Source of the DNA: UBA7703 sp963667195
GTDB taxonomy: Bacteria; Bacillota; Clostridia; Christensenellales; CAG-138
Assembly: GCA_963667195.1 (NCBI GenBank)
Contig: OY762962.1
Location: 2,046,001-2,110,000 of the forward strand
Length of the DNA stretch: 64,000 nt
Direction: 5' to 3'
This document shows, in pieces, positions 16,984 to 25,260 of the stretch. A program made the translations under genes and the position numbers. The stretch's first letter is position 1, and every line of letters begins with the position of its first letter. The notes beneath the pieces were generated by a model. That model made no database searches and was not told the DNA's origin. It saw nothing but the letters and a program-made list of their open reading frames with translations.

Positions 16984-18660
16984 ATGGAATTCAAAAGTGA
17001 TATTGAAATAGCACAGGCAGTCAAGCCAAAGAATATCAAGGAGATCGCGGCGGTTGCGGGTGTTGGCGAACAGTATCTGGAGCAGTACGGCCAGAACAAG
17101 GCGAAGATCGACTTATCTTTGCTGTCGGATTTGGCGAACCGTCCGGACGGGAAGCTGGTGCTGGTGACGGCGATTACGCCCACCCCGGCAGGCGAAGGAA
17201 AGACGACGACAACCGTGGGCTTGGGTGACGGCCTTAGAAAGATCGGCAAAAAGTCGATTATTGCGCTGCGCGAACCGTCTCTCGGGCCGGTGTTTGGCGT
17301 TAAAGGCGGTGCGGCGGGCGGCGGATATGCGCAGGTGATCCCTATGGAGGACATCAACCTGCACTTCACGGGCGATTTTCACGCCATTGGAGCTGCAAAC
17401 AACCTGCTCGCTGCGATGCTGGATAACCATATCTATCAAGGAAACAGCCTGAACATCGATCCAAGACGCATTACATGGCGCCGTGCAGTGGATATGAACG
17501 ACCGCCAGCTTCGCAATATGGTGAACGGTCTTGGCGGCAGAGTCAACGGTACGCCGCGCGAGGACGGGTTTGACATCACGGTCGCGAGCGAGGTTATGGC
17601 GGTGCTGTGCCTCTCCAGCGGCTTGGCGGATCTCAAGGCACGCCTCGGCAGAATGATCGTTGGTTATACATATGATGAAAAGCCGGTGACCGCGGCCGAT
17701 CTGCACGCGGAAGGCGCGATGGCAGCTCTGCTGAAAGACGCAATCAAGCCAAATCTGGTGCAGACGCTGGAAGGAACGCCCGCGTTTGTGCACGGCGGCC
17801 CGTTTGCAAACATCGCGCACGGCTGCAACAGTGTTATGGCGACAAGGCTTGCCATGAAGCTCGGCGAATACACCGTAACGGAAGCGGGCTTCGGCGCCGA
17901 CCTTGGTGCGGAGAAGTTTCTGGATATCAAGTGCCGCATGGCGGGGCTCAAGCCCTCCGCGGTGGTTATCGTCGCGTCGATCCGCGCGCTGAAGCATCAC
18001 GGCGGCGTCGCGAAAGCGGATCTTGGCAACGAGAATCTGGCAGCGCTGGAAAAGGGCCTGCCGAACCTGCTTCAGCACGTTGAGAATATGACGAAGGTCT
18101 TCGGCCTGCCTTGTGTTGTCGCGATCAACGCGTTCCCGACCGACACTGCGGCGGAGCTGAAGCTCGTAGAGGAACGGTGCCAGGAACTTGGCGTAAACGT
18201 TGCGCTTTCGGAAGTTTGGGCAAAGGGCGGAGAAGGCGGTAAAGCGCTGGCGGAAGAAGTCGTGCGCCTTTGCGAGCAGCCGAATAACTTCCAAAACAGC
18301 TATGCGCTGGAAACGACGATCGTCGAGAAACTGGAAAGCATCTGCAAGCGAATCTATCATGCCGACGGTGTGATGCTGACCGCGGACGCCGCCAAACAGG
18401 CGACACGACTCACAGAACTCGGTTTCGGCAATCTTCCGATCTGCATGGCGAAAACGCAGTACAGCTTCTCCGACGACGCAAAACTCCTCGGCGCACCGCG
18501 CGGATTCACCGTAACGGTTCGCAACCTGAAGGTTTCGGCGGGTGCGGGATTCATCGTCGCGCTGACCGGTGATATCATGACCATGCCGGGTCTGCCGAAA
18601 GTGCCGTCCGCCGAGAAGATCGATGTGGACGAAACCGGCAAGATCTCCGGTTTATTCTAA
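16984..18660 (+). CDS. fhs: Formate-tetrahydrofolate ligase (formyl-THF synthetase)
   Basis: A 558-residue enzyme of normal family length. It interconverts formate, ATP and THF with 10-formyl-THF, ADP and Pi. The P-loop-like TPAGEGKTTTTVG lies near residues 65-77, EPSLGPVFGVKGGAAGGGYAQ follows, and the C-terminal part carries VRNLKVSAGAGFIV. It heads the one-carbon operon fhs-fchA-folD-focA. In acetogens it runs toward formyl-THF; with a formate transporter and no acetyl-CoA synthase genes in view, running toward formate and ATP is plausible. AAGGAGAG precedes the ATG. The antisense strand is open for 415 codons, which reflects codon bias. Confidence 0.97.
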   Translation: MEFKSDIEIAQAVKPKNIKEIAAVAGVGEQYLEQYGQNKAKIDLSLLSDLANRPDGKLVLVTAITPTPAGEGKTTTTVGLGDGLRKIGKKSIIALREPSLGPVFGVKGGAAGGGYAQVIPMEDINLHFTGDFHAIGAANNLLAAMLDNHIYQGNSLNIDPRRITWRRAVDMNDRQLRNMVNGLGGRVNGTPREDGFDITVASEVMAVLCLSSGLADLKARLGRMIVGYTYDEKPVTAADLHAEGAMAALLKDAIKPNLVQTLEGTPAFVHGGPFANIAHGCNSVMATRLAMKLGEYTVTEAGFGADLGAEKFLDIKCRMAGLKPSAVVIVASIRALKHHGGVAKADLGNENLAALEKGLPNLLQHVENMTKVFGLPCVVAINAFPTDTAAELKLVEERCQELGVNVALSEVWAKGGEGGKALAEEVVRLCEQPNNFQNSYALETTIVEKLESICKRIYHADGVMLTADAAKQATRLTELGFGNLPICMAKTQYSFSDDAKLLGAPRGFTVTVRNLKVSAGAGFIVALTGDIMTMPGLPKVPSAEKIDVDETGKISGLF

Positions 18661-18678
18661 GTCGCGCAGGAGAGAAAA

Positions 18679-19326
18679 ATGCAGAACAACCAGATAAACA
18701 AAATGACAGACAAATCCTGCGAGGACTTTGTTTTTGCGCTTGCCTCGAATGCCCCGGTACCCGGCGGAGGCGGAGCAAGCGCACTGGTCGGTGCAATCGG
18801 CATGGCGCTGGGCGATATGGTGGGCAGCCTGACGCTCGGCAAGAAGAAGTATGCGGATGTGCAGGCGGATATCGAGCGGCTCAAAGAACGAGCCGGTGAG
18901 ATCGAGCGGGAACTGCTGAACCTGATCGAGCGGGACGCGGAGGTGTTTGAGCCGCTGTCCCGCGCGTACGGACTACCGAAGGAAACGCCGGAAGAACAGG
19001 CGCACAAGGCGCAGGTCATGGAAGCCGCGCTCAAGGAAGCCTGCGCCGTGCCACTCGCGATCATGGAGTGCTGCTGCGAAGCGATCGAGCTAATCCACGA
19101 GTTCGCGCAAAAGGGAACCGCGATCGCGATCAGCGATGCGGGGTGTGGGGCGGCATGCTGCCGCGCCGCGCTGACCAGCGCCTCGATGAACGTATTCATC
19201 AACACGAAGGCCATGACGGATCGCGCATATGCCGAAGAGGTCAACAGAAAAGCTAGCGCGATGTTGGGGAAATATATCCCATTGAGCGATATCATCGCGG
19301 AATCCGTTCTCGCGCGGTTTCGATAA
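18679..19326 (+). CDS. fchA: FchA-type methenyl-THF cyclohydrolase / formimidoyl-THF cyclodeaminase
   Basis: A 215-residue protein of the FTCD_C (cyclodeaminase) family, all-helical, with the N-terminal motif ASNAPVPGGGGASALVGA and the long acidic helices typical for it. Family members remove ammonia from formimino-THF or, in clostridia, act as methenyl-THF cyclohydrolase. It lies 18 bases after fhs with GGAGAG as ribosome site and 9 bases before folD. No formiminotransferase gene is visible, so the cyclohydrolase role in the formyl-to-methylene THF route is the better guess, although formimino substrates (purine or histidine breakdown) remain possible. Confidence 0.9.
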   Translation: MQNNQINKMTDKSCEDFVFALASNAPVPGGGGASALVGAIGMALGDMVGSLTLGKKKYADVQADIERLKERAGEIERELLNLIERDAEVFEPLSRAYGLPKETPEEQAHKAQVMEAALKEACAVPLAIMECCCEAIELIHEFAQKGTAIAISDAGCGAACCRAALTSASMNVFINTKAMTDRAYAEEVNRKASAMLGKYIPLSDIIAESVLARFR

Positions 19327-19335
19327 GGAGACAAT

Positions 19336-20190
19336 ATGGCAAAACTATTATCCGGAAAAGAAGTTGTTCAAACACTGAACGAATCTCTTGCAAAAAGAAC
19401 GCAGGAACTTCGTGACAATGGAGTTACTCCGTGCCTTGCAATCGTGCGCGTTGGTGAACGCGGCGATGATATCGCATATGAGACCGGCGCGGAGAAGCGC
19501 TGTGAGAAGGTCGGGGTGTCGGTGCGGAAGTTTCTGCTGCCGCAGGACGCCTCGCAGGATGATCTCTTGCGTGTGCTCGAAACGGTCAACACCGACGATC
19601 GAATCCATGGCTGCCTGCTGTTCCGGCCGCTGCCGAAGCAGTTTGACGATGAAGCCGTTCGAAACGCGCTGCTGCCGGAAAAGGATGTGGACGGCATTAC
19701 GGATGGTTCGCTCGCGGGCGTATACGCCGGAACAAAGCGGGGATTCCCGCCGTGCACACCGGCCGCCTGCATGGAGATTTTGGACTATTACGGCGTTCAA
19801 ACTTCGGGCAAACGCGCGACGGTGATCGGGCGTTCGCTCGTCGTCGGAAAACCCGCTGCCATGATGCTTCTCCAGAAGAACGCGACGGTGACGGTGTGTC
19901 ATACGAAAACAGTCGATATGCCGGCTGAGTGCCGCAAGGCGGAAATCCTGATCGTTGCAGCAGGCCGCGCAGGGATCGTCGGGAAAGAGTACTTTTCCGA
20001 AGGGCAGACGGTTATCGACGTAGGCATCAACGTGGACGAGCAGGGGAACCTGTGCGGGGACGTGAACTTCGGTGAAGCAGAACCGATCGTGGGCGCGATT
20101 ACGCCCGTACCCGGCGGCGTCGGAACGGTGACAACTTCGGTTTTGGTGAAGCACGTCATCGAAGCCGCAGAAAGGAAACAGAAGAGATGA
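19336..20190 (+). CDS. folD: FolD-type methylene-THF dehydrogenase with altered active site
   Basis: A 284-residue FolD. The NAD(P) domain motif TVIGRSLVVGKPAAMML and the C-terminal TPVPGGVGTVTT are clear. In the folate site Tyr48 and Lys54 align with the canonical Tyr and catalytic Lys, but the usual VQLPLP reads LFRPLP (residues 95-100), so the conserved Gln is replaced by Phe96 next to Arg97. A dedicated cyclohydrolase (FchA) sits directly upstream, so this FolD may serve mainly as dehydrogenase. It overlaps focA by 4 bases. Confidence 0.94.
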   Translation: MAKLLSGKEVVQTLNESLAKRTQELRDNGVTPCLAIVRVGERGDDIAYETGAEKRCEKVGVSVRKFLLPQDASQDDLLRVLETVNTDDRIHGCLLFRPLPKQFDDEAVRNALLPEKDVDGITDGSLAGVYAGTKRGFPPCTPAACMEILDYYGVQTSGKRATVIGRSLVVGKPAAMMLLQKNATVTVCHTKTVDMPAECRKAEILIVAAGRAGIVGKEYFSEGQTVIDVGINVDEQGNLCGDVNFGEAEPIVGAITPVPGGVGTVTTSVLVKHVIEAAERKQKR

Positions 20191-21002
20191 ACTATTTTAC
20201 CCCTGCCGAGTTTGTGGAGAACTACTCATTGATCGGCGAGAAGAAAGCAAACGCACCGGTTTGGAAGCTGTTCCTGTTGGGCATTTTCGGTGGCCTGTTC
20301 ATCGGCCTAGGCGGTGCGGTGACGAGCACCGTTTCGCACTCGCTGACCAACGTCGGTCTGATTCGGCTGGTGAGCGGGTTGCTGTTTCCGTTTGGCCTGA
20401 TCACGATCATCATGACGGGAACGGAACTCTTTACGGGCAATTGCTTGATCAGCATCTCCGTTCTCGAACGGAAAGCGACCATCGGCGGCATGCTGAAGAA
20501 CCTTGCCGCTGTGTATATCGGAAACTTTGCCGGATCGGTACTGCTTGCGGCGGGACTGGCGTTCTTTGGTCAGATGAACTATTCGGCAGGCATGCTTGGT
20601 GAGTACACGATCAAGATCGCAGCGCTCAAGTGCTCGCTGCCGTTCTGGAATGTGTTTGTATCAGGCATCTTCTGCAACATCCTCGTCTGCGCGGGCGTTG
20701 TGCTTTCACTTTCCGCGAAGGATGTCGCAGGGCGCGCGATCGGTGCGTTTGTGCCCGTCGCGCTGTTTGTGCTCTGCGGGTTTGAGCACTGCGTGGCAAA
20801 CATGTTCTTCGTTCCGGCGGGACTGTTTGCACTGACCGTGCCGAAATATGCGGCGCTCGCGGTTGAGGCGGGGCTTGACACTTCGGTGCTGACTTGGGGG
20901 AATTTTCTACTCAAAAACCTGCTGCCGGTGACATTGGGCAACATCGTTGGCGGTGTTGCACTCGGCGCCACCCTGTGGGCAGCCAATCGAAAGAAGGGGT
21001 AA
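20187..21002 (+). CDS. focA: Formate/nitrite transporter (FocA/NirC family)
   Basis: A 271-residue membrane protein with six hydrophobic segments and the family motifs (GLFIGLGGAV, TGTELFTGNC, GFEHCVANMFFVP with the conserved His in the pore region). FNT proteins form pentameric channels for formate or related monovalent anions. The ATG overlaps the folD stop (ATGA), so transport is coupled to the folate enzymes. In this context formate export after fhs-dependent release, or formate import as a one-carbon source, are the two options. Confidence 0.94.
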   Translation: MNYFTPAEFVENYSLIGEKKANAPVWKLFLLGIFGGLFIGLGGAVTSTVSHSLTNVGLIRLVSGLLFPFGLITIIMTGTELFTGNCLISISVLERKATIGGMLKNLAAVYIGNFAGSVLLAAGLAFFGQMNYSAGMLGEYTIKIAALKCSLPFWNVFVSGIFCNILVCAGVVLSLSAKDVAGRAIGAFVPVALFVLCGFEHCVANMFFVPAGLFALTVPKYAALAVEAGLDTSVLTWGNFLLKNLLPVTLGNIVGGVALGATLWAANRKKG

Positions 21003-21039
21003 ACGAGCACAAGAAAGAACAGAATGTAAAAGAATTGTC

Positions 21040-21185
21040 GCAGAGTAGGTTCGTCGCGTTAAGTGCCGGTGGATGGGAAGTCGCTGCCGGACGAAGGAAC
21101 CCAAGGGTTTCGCGGTGACGTTCCGCATCCACTGCCGCATTTGAGGGGATACAATCCTCCGTTGCGGCTTACTGCAAAGGAGGGT
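21040..21185 (+). promoter_or_regulatory. Tetrahydrofolate (THF) riboswitch and expression platform
   Basis: The segment carries the THF-riboswitch core: GAGTAG, CGCGTTAAGTG (21055-21065), GGATGGGAAGTCG, an ACGAAGG junction, TCGCGGTGACG (21110-21120) and GCATCCACTGC closing with GCAG at 21040. Downstream, CCGCA/TTGCGG and GGGGAT/ATCCTC form a hairpin, and ATCCTCC (21154-21160) is complementary to the ribosome site GGAGGGT of folT. This suggests translational control. It lies inside the folate cluster, directly before folT, so folate uptake is tuned separately from fhs-focA. Confidence 0.92.
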
Positions 21186-21192
21186 TATATTT

Positions 21193-21735
21193 ATGTTGGA
21201 ACAAACAGTCGAGAAAAAGAAAAAGGTCTTTTCCATTCAGTCGCTCGTGGCCATGGCAACGTTGGTCGCTCTGGAGATCGTGCTTTCCAGAATGCTCTCC
21301 TATTCCGTTTGGGATATGAAGATCGGGTTCGCGTTTCTTCCCGTCGTCATCGCGGCAATTGTATTAGGCCCCGTGCGCGCCGCAATCGTTGCCGCGCTGG
21401 CAGATTTCCTGGGCGCAACTTTGTTCCCGATCGGCGCGTATTTTCCCGGCTTTACGCTGACGGCGGCGCTGGTCGGTTTGCTGTATGGCCTGTTTCTGCA
21501 CAAAGACCAACCGTTTTGGAAGATTCTGGTATCTGTTTCGATTCATCAGCTAATCTTGAGCTTGCTGTTGAACACCTACTGGATCTCCGTATTGTACGAT
21601 TCACCGTTTTCACCGCTTCTGGTCACAAGACTTTTGCAGTGCGCCGTGATGATTCCGGTGGAACTGCTGGTGATCGGGTTGCTGGTCAAAACGCTGGGCA
21701 ATTTCATGAGGAAGAAGGCACTGCAATGGGCATAG
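21193..21735 (+). CDS. folT: Folate ECF transporter S component
   Basis: A 180-residue protein with about six membrane segments and the FolT-type pattern (VALEIVLSRMLSYSVW, FAFLPVVIAAIVLGPVRAA). As substrate-binding S component it would bind folates and join the shared ECF energising module (EcfA, A', T), whose genes are not in this window. The preceding THF riboswitch supports folate as substrate. It overlaps the following folC fusion gene by 10 bases. Confidence 0.94.
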   Translation: MLEQTVEKKKKVFSIQSLVAMATLVALEIVLSRMLSYSVWDMKIGFAFLPVVIAAIVLGPVRAAIVAALADFLGATLFPIGAYFPGFTLTAALVGLLYGLFLHKDQPFWKILVSVSIHQLILSLLLNTYWISVLYDSPFSPLLVTRLLQCAVMIPVELLVIGLLVKTLGNFMRKKALQWA

Positions 21736-23591
21736 AGGAGACACTGCAATTCATCCACTCCACAAGCTGGATGGGAAGCCGTCTTGGATTGGATCGAATG
21801 AAGGACCTCATGTTCCGCCTGGGAAATCCACAGGAAGAGCTGCGGTTTGTTCATGTTGCAGGCACAAACGGGAAGGGCTCTGTCTGTGCGATGCTTTCTT
21901 CTATATTTACGTCAGCGGGATTCCGGACGGGGCTTTACACCTCACCGCACCTCGTGCGCGTCAACGAACGGATGAAGATCAACGGAGATGATATTTCCGA
22001 CGATGCGCTGATTCGCGTTGCGGAACAGGTGAAGGTTGCAGTCGACACAATGCAAGAGAAGCCGACCGAGTTTGAGGTCATCACCGCAATGACGTTTCTC
22101 TACTTCCGGCAGCTCAAGTGCGACATCGTCGTGCTGGAAGTCGGGCTCGGAGGACGGCTGGACGCGACGAATGTGATTTCGGTACCGGAACTGGCAATCA
22201 TCATGAACATCGGGCTGGAACACACCGAAGTGCTCGGAGACACGCTGCAGAAAATCGCCGGAGAAAAAGCGGGGATTATCAAGCGCGGCGGAAGTGTCGT
22301 GTTCTACCCGCAGACACCATCGGTAGAATCCGTGTTTGAAGAGACATGCGTACAGCGAAACGCAACATTCGTTCGCGCTGACACGGACGATGTTCTCGTG
22401 AGAGAAGAATCATTGGAAGGCTCCGTATTCGACTGGAAACAGATTAAGCAGCTGCGGATCAACCTTCTTGGGCGTCACCAGATTTGGAACGCCGCCGTCG
22501 CGCTGACCGCCGTGGAACAGCTTGAACGAAAAGGCTGGGACATCGGAGAGTCTGCCATTCGAGACGGACTAGCCAATACCGAGTGGCCTGCACGATTGGA
22601 GATTCTGAGTAAAGCACCGCTCTTAGTACTGGACGGCGCACACAACCCGCAGTGTGTGGAGATGCTGGAGCAAAGCATGCAAACTCTGTTCCGTGACCGG
22701 AAGGTTGTGTTCCTGACAGGGATGCTACGGGATAAAGACTACCTGCAAATGCTGAACCTGATTTCTCACCGGATCAAGGAGGTTATTTGTTTAACGCCTG
22801 ACAGCGACAGAGCACTGCCTGCGGAAGCTTTGGCGAGTACCTTAGAGGGTTTTGAAGTAAAAGCGACGGCTTTCGATAATGTGGAAAGCGGAATCGTTGC
22901 CGCATTATCTGTCGCAAAAGGCAGCCCGGTTGTAGCGTTCGGGTCGCTGTATCTGGCCGGAGCGATCCGCACCAATTTTCCGCGCGCATTAAAAAAGTGG
23001 CAAAGGGGAGAGGGAATTCAATCTCGAAATGCGCTGTCAGGAAGTCAGAGAGACGCAAGGTCACAGGAGATTGTGCAACGAATCGTGAAGAGCGATGCCT
23101 TTCTCCATGCAAAAACGATCATGAGCTATCGGGCGATGAAGGCGGAAGTGGACCTGTGCGAGTTGGATGAGCATGCAAAACGCTTGGGCAAACGCGTTGT
23201 TTATCCGCGCTGCATGAGCGCAACGGAGATGATAGCGCTGTATCCGTCCTCTGACGCAGACTGGCGGCGAAGCAACTTTGGAATCCTTGAGCCTTCAATC
23301 GAGTCCGCGATTCAGATTGATCCGACTGAAATCGATCTGGTATTATGCCCGTGCACGGCGTTTGACGAAGCGGGCAACCGTCTCGGCATGGGCGGCGGAT
23401 ATTACGACCGATACCTGCCGCTCTGCAGGAACGCGACCATCGCCGCCGTTGCGTTCGAAGTACAGAAAACGCGAGGCATTCTACCCGAATCGCATGACCG
23501 TCGAATGGATATTGTGGTTACGGATTCGATGACACACTTCGCCAATCCGGATAAAACAGGCGCTGAATTGATGAATAAACAAGATGAATAG
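21726..23591 (+). CDS. folC: Fusion of folylpolyglutamate synthase (FolC) and 5-formyl-THF cyclo-ligase
   Basis: A 621-residue bifunctional protein. Residues 1 to about 420 are FolC: N-terminal SWMGSRLGLDRM, P-loop GTNGKGS (about 46-52), and C-terminal GSLYLAGAIR. Residues about 428-621 are a 5-formyl-THF cyclo-ligase: SRNALSGSQRD start, YPRCMS, FGILEPS, DLVLCPCTAFD, and the diagnostic RLGMGGGYYDRYL near 552-564. There is no stop or frameshift at the junction. FolC adds glutamates to imported or reduced folates; 5-FCL returns 5-formyl-THF to 5,10-methenyl-THF with ATP. The start at 21726 overlaps folT by 10 bases. Both halves are of normal length, so both are probably active. Confidence 0.93.
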   Translation: MGIEETLQFIHSTSWMGSRLGLDRMKDLMFRLGNPQEELRFVHVAGTNGKGSVCAMLSSIFTSAGFRTGLYTSPHLVRVNERMKINGDDISDDALIRVAEQVKVAVDTMQEKPTEFEVITAMTFLYFRQLKCDIVVLEVGLGGRLDATNVISVPELAIIMNIGLEHTEVLGDTLQKIAGEKAGIIKRGGSVVFYPQTPSVESVFEETCVQRNATFVRADTDDVLVREESLEGSVFDWKQIKQLRINLLGRHQIWNAAVALTAVEQLERKGWDIGESAIRDGLANTEWPARLEILSKAPLLVLDGAHNPQCVEMLEQSMQTLFRDRKVVFLTGMLRDKDYLQMLNLISHRIKEVICLTPDSDRALPAEALASTLEGFEVKATAFDNVESGIVAALSVAKGSPVVAFGSLYLAGAIRTNFPRALKKWQRGEGIQSRNALSGSQRDARSQEIVQRIVKSDAFLHAKTIMSYRAMKAEVDLCELDEHAKRLGKRVVYPRCMSATEMIALYPSSDADWRRSNFGILEPSIESAIQIDPTEIDLVLCPCTAFDEAGNRLGMGGGYYDRYLPLCRNATIAAVAFEVQKTRGILPESHDRRMDIVVTDSMTHFANPDKTGAELMNKQDE

Positions 23592-23603
23592 CAGGAGATG
23601 TTG

Positions 23604-23860
23604 ATGTATAGAATAGCAACAAACGACCATTGCATGATACCGTCACGCTCGTGGAGGTGACCGCGCCCTATATCGCGAAATAAGCGAAGCCGGGTCAGTT
23701 CATCATCTTCTGCGTGGATGAGGACGGAGAGCGTGTTCCGCTGACTGTAGCGGGAACCGATCCCGTGCGCGGCACGGTCACCATCATCTTCCAGAAGGTT
23801 GGCTATAGCACCAAGCGGCTGGATTGCCTTAATGTTGGGGACTATATCCTCTTTTTGGGG
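23604..23860 (+). pseudogene. Remnant of an NfnA/SudB-type ferredoxin-NADP+ reductase subunit
   Basis: After a ribosome site and ATG (MYRIA) the frame is broken. A second frame reads TVTLVEVTAPYIAK, then a TAA at 23681, then AKPGQFIIFCVDEDGERVPLT and TDPVRGTVTIIFQKVGYSTK up to LNVGDYIL. This is the N-terminal FAD-domain region of the NfnA/SudB family (usually about 280 residues). At least one frameshift, one in-frame stop and loss of the rest make it a dead fragment. Homology ends near 23855 where repeat copy C begins. Confidence 0.8.
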
Positions 23861-23893
23861 AGCAACACTATTTATAACAAGATGTTATTGAAG

Positions 23894-23992
23894 GAACGAT
23901 TCACAATAGTTGCGAACAATTTCAAACCATTGACTATCCTGACAAACATCAAATAAACAACTGCTAGTAGGTTTTGACCTATTTTCGTGCCG
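23894..23992 (+). repeat. Diverged dispersed repeat, copy C
   Basis: GAACGATTCA (23894) matches copy A. AAACATCAAATAAACA (23944-23959) and TAGTAGGTT (23965-23973) match copy B with the same 21-base spacing. It lies between the nfnA fragment and the insertion sequence. Confidence 0.6.
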
Positions 23993-24063
23993 AAATTTGA
24001 CCCTCAAACAACGCAAAAACCGCCCGAATTGTAGTGTTACACTAAAAACGGACAAGTAAAAAG

Positions 24064-24092
24064 CCTACGGTATAATAAACCGTAGGTTTTTT
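24064..24092 (+). terminator. Stem-loop with T-run at the left end of the IS
   Basis: CCTACGGT (24064-24071) pairs with ACCGTAGG (24079-24086) and is followed by six T residues. It probably insulates the transposase genes from neighbouring promoters. Confidence 0.75.
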
Positions 24093-24109
24093 GCGTGAAA
24101 GGAGAAAAC

Positions 24110-24424
24110 ATGAACAAGCATTACAGCACTGAGTTGAAAGAACGGGTAGTGAAAGAATATCTGGAAGGGGCAAAAATGAACGAGCTAGTCCTTCGATATG
24201 AACTAGCCGACAAGAGCCGAATACGAGAATGGCGAGATCAGTTTCTAAAGTATGGCTGCTTTCCGGATGGGCGAGGAACCGGAAGAAGCGGAGGGCGTCC
24301 TCGAAATGTGGATACATCCGGCATGACACAAGAAGAATATATACGGTACTTAGAAATGGAGAATGATATTTTAAAACAACTTCGCTCCCTAAGCAGAAAA
24401 AAAGCAAAGTTAAATATCAAGTGA
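24110..24424 (+). CDS. IS3-family transposase OrfA
   Basis: A 104-residue protein with a helix-turn-helix (STELKERVVKEYLEGAKMNEL) and a C-terminal leucine-zipper-like segment (YLEMENDILKQL). AAAGGAG precedes the ATG at 24110. A slippery run of seven A residues (24397-24403) near its end allows a -1 shift into the orfB frame, which stays open from there (KSKVKYQVIDRL). The OrfAB fusion would be the active transposase. Confidence 0.93.
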   Translation: MNKHYSTELKERVVKEYLEGAKMNELVLRYELADKSRIREWRDQFLKYGCFPDGRGTGRSGGRPRNVDTSGMTQEEYIRYLEMENDILKQLRSLSRKKAKLNIK

Positions 24425-25260
24425 TCGATCGGCTTCGATCTAAGTATAGTATTTCTGCTTTGTGCAAGTACCTTGGCTGCTCTCGGAGTGGGTATTATGA
24501 CTGGAGCGGTCGAGGCAAGCCGGATCACAACAAACTGGATGCCGTCAAAGAATCTGCAATTCTATCCATCTATTACGAGAAAACGACAAGGGGAAGGCGG
24601 CAGGTTCAAATGCATCTGGAGCGCAAATGCATGCTTCACATGAGCTTAGGGAGCGTACATCGATATATGGCCATTCTAGGCCTCAACTCGACACGAAGAA
24701 AACGGTATGTTTCCCCAAAGAAAGAAGCGCAGAATCCACTTCACACATTCCCCAATGTTTTGCAGCAGGACTTCCGCGCTTTCCTTCGCCACCAGAAGTG
24801 GCTAACCGATATCACCTATTTACCGTGCAAAGATGGAAAACTCTATCTCTCATGCATCAAGGATTTAGGTGACAAATCTATTGTAGCATATTCCGTATCC
24901 GCTAAAAATGATATCTACCTAGTACTGGATATGCTCGCAAAAGCGAAACCTTTCATGCGCGAGGGCATCGTTCTCCATTCAGATAGGGGTTCACAATACT
25001 GTTCTCCCATCTATCAGTCCGTTCTTCTGGAAAGCGGCATTGTGATTAGTATGTCTAGACCAGGCATGCCCTATGACAATGCTCCAATGGAGTCCTTCTT
25101 CTCCATTCTGAAAAATGAAGACCTTCGACTATTTAAGCATTTGACATGCGCGCAAATGCGGATTTTCATTGATTCTTTCATTCGTTACTATAACGAAGAT
25201 CGCCCGCAATGGAGTTTGAAAAAGCTGACTCCGTTTGAATTCCGAAGTCAGCTTGTGTAG
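24421..25260 (+). CDS. IS3-family transposase OrfB (DDE integrase domain)
   Basis: A 279-residue catalytic part. An HTH_21-like segment (YYDWSGRGKPD) comes first, then the rve/DDE domain: TDITYL with the first Asp (about 129), HSDRGSQY with the second (188), and NAPMESFFS with Glu 224, giving the DD(35)E spacing. GTG start overlaps the orfA stop by 4 bases. It is most likely expressed as a frameshift fusion with OrfA. All catalytic residues are present, so the element may be active. Confidence 0.94.
   Translation: MIDRLRSKYSISALCKYLGCSRSGYYDWSGRGKPDHNKLDAVKESAILSIYYEKTTRGRRQVQMHLERKCMLHMSLGSVHRYMAILGLNSTRRKRYVSPKKEAQNPLHTFPNVLQQDFRAFLRHQKWLTDITYLPCKDGKLYLSCIKDLGDKSIVAYSVSAKNDIYLVLDMLAKAKPFMREGIVLHSDRGSQYCSPIYQSVLLESGIVISMSRPGMPYDNAPMESFFSILKNEDLRLFKHLTCAQMRIFIDSFIRYYNEDRPQWSLKKLTPFEFRSQLV

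Noticed and set aside
17113..18360. Open frame of 415 codons antisense to fhs
   Set aside because: It lies fully inside a conserved gene, has no ribosome site, and its composition (rich in Arg, His, Ala) is what codon bias on the other strand produces.
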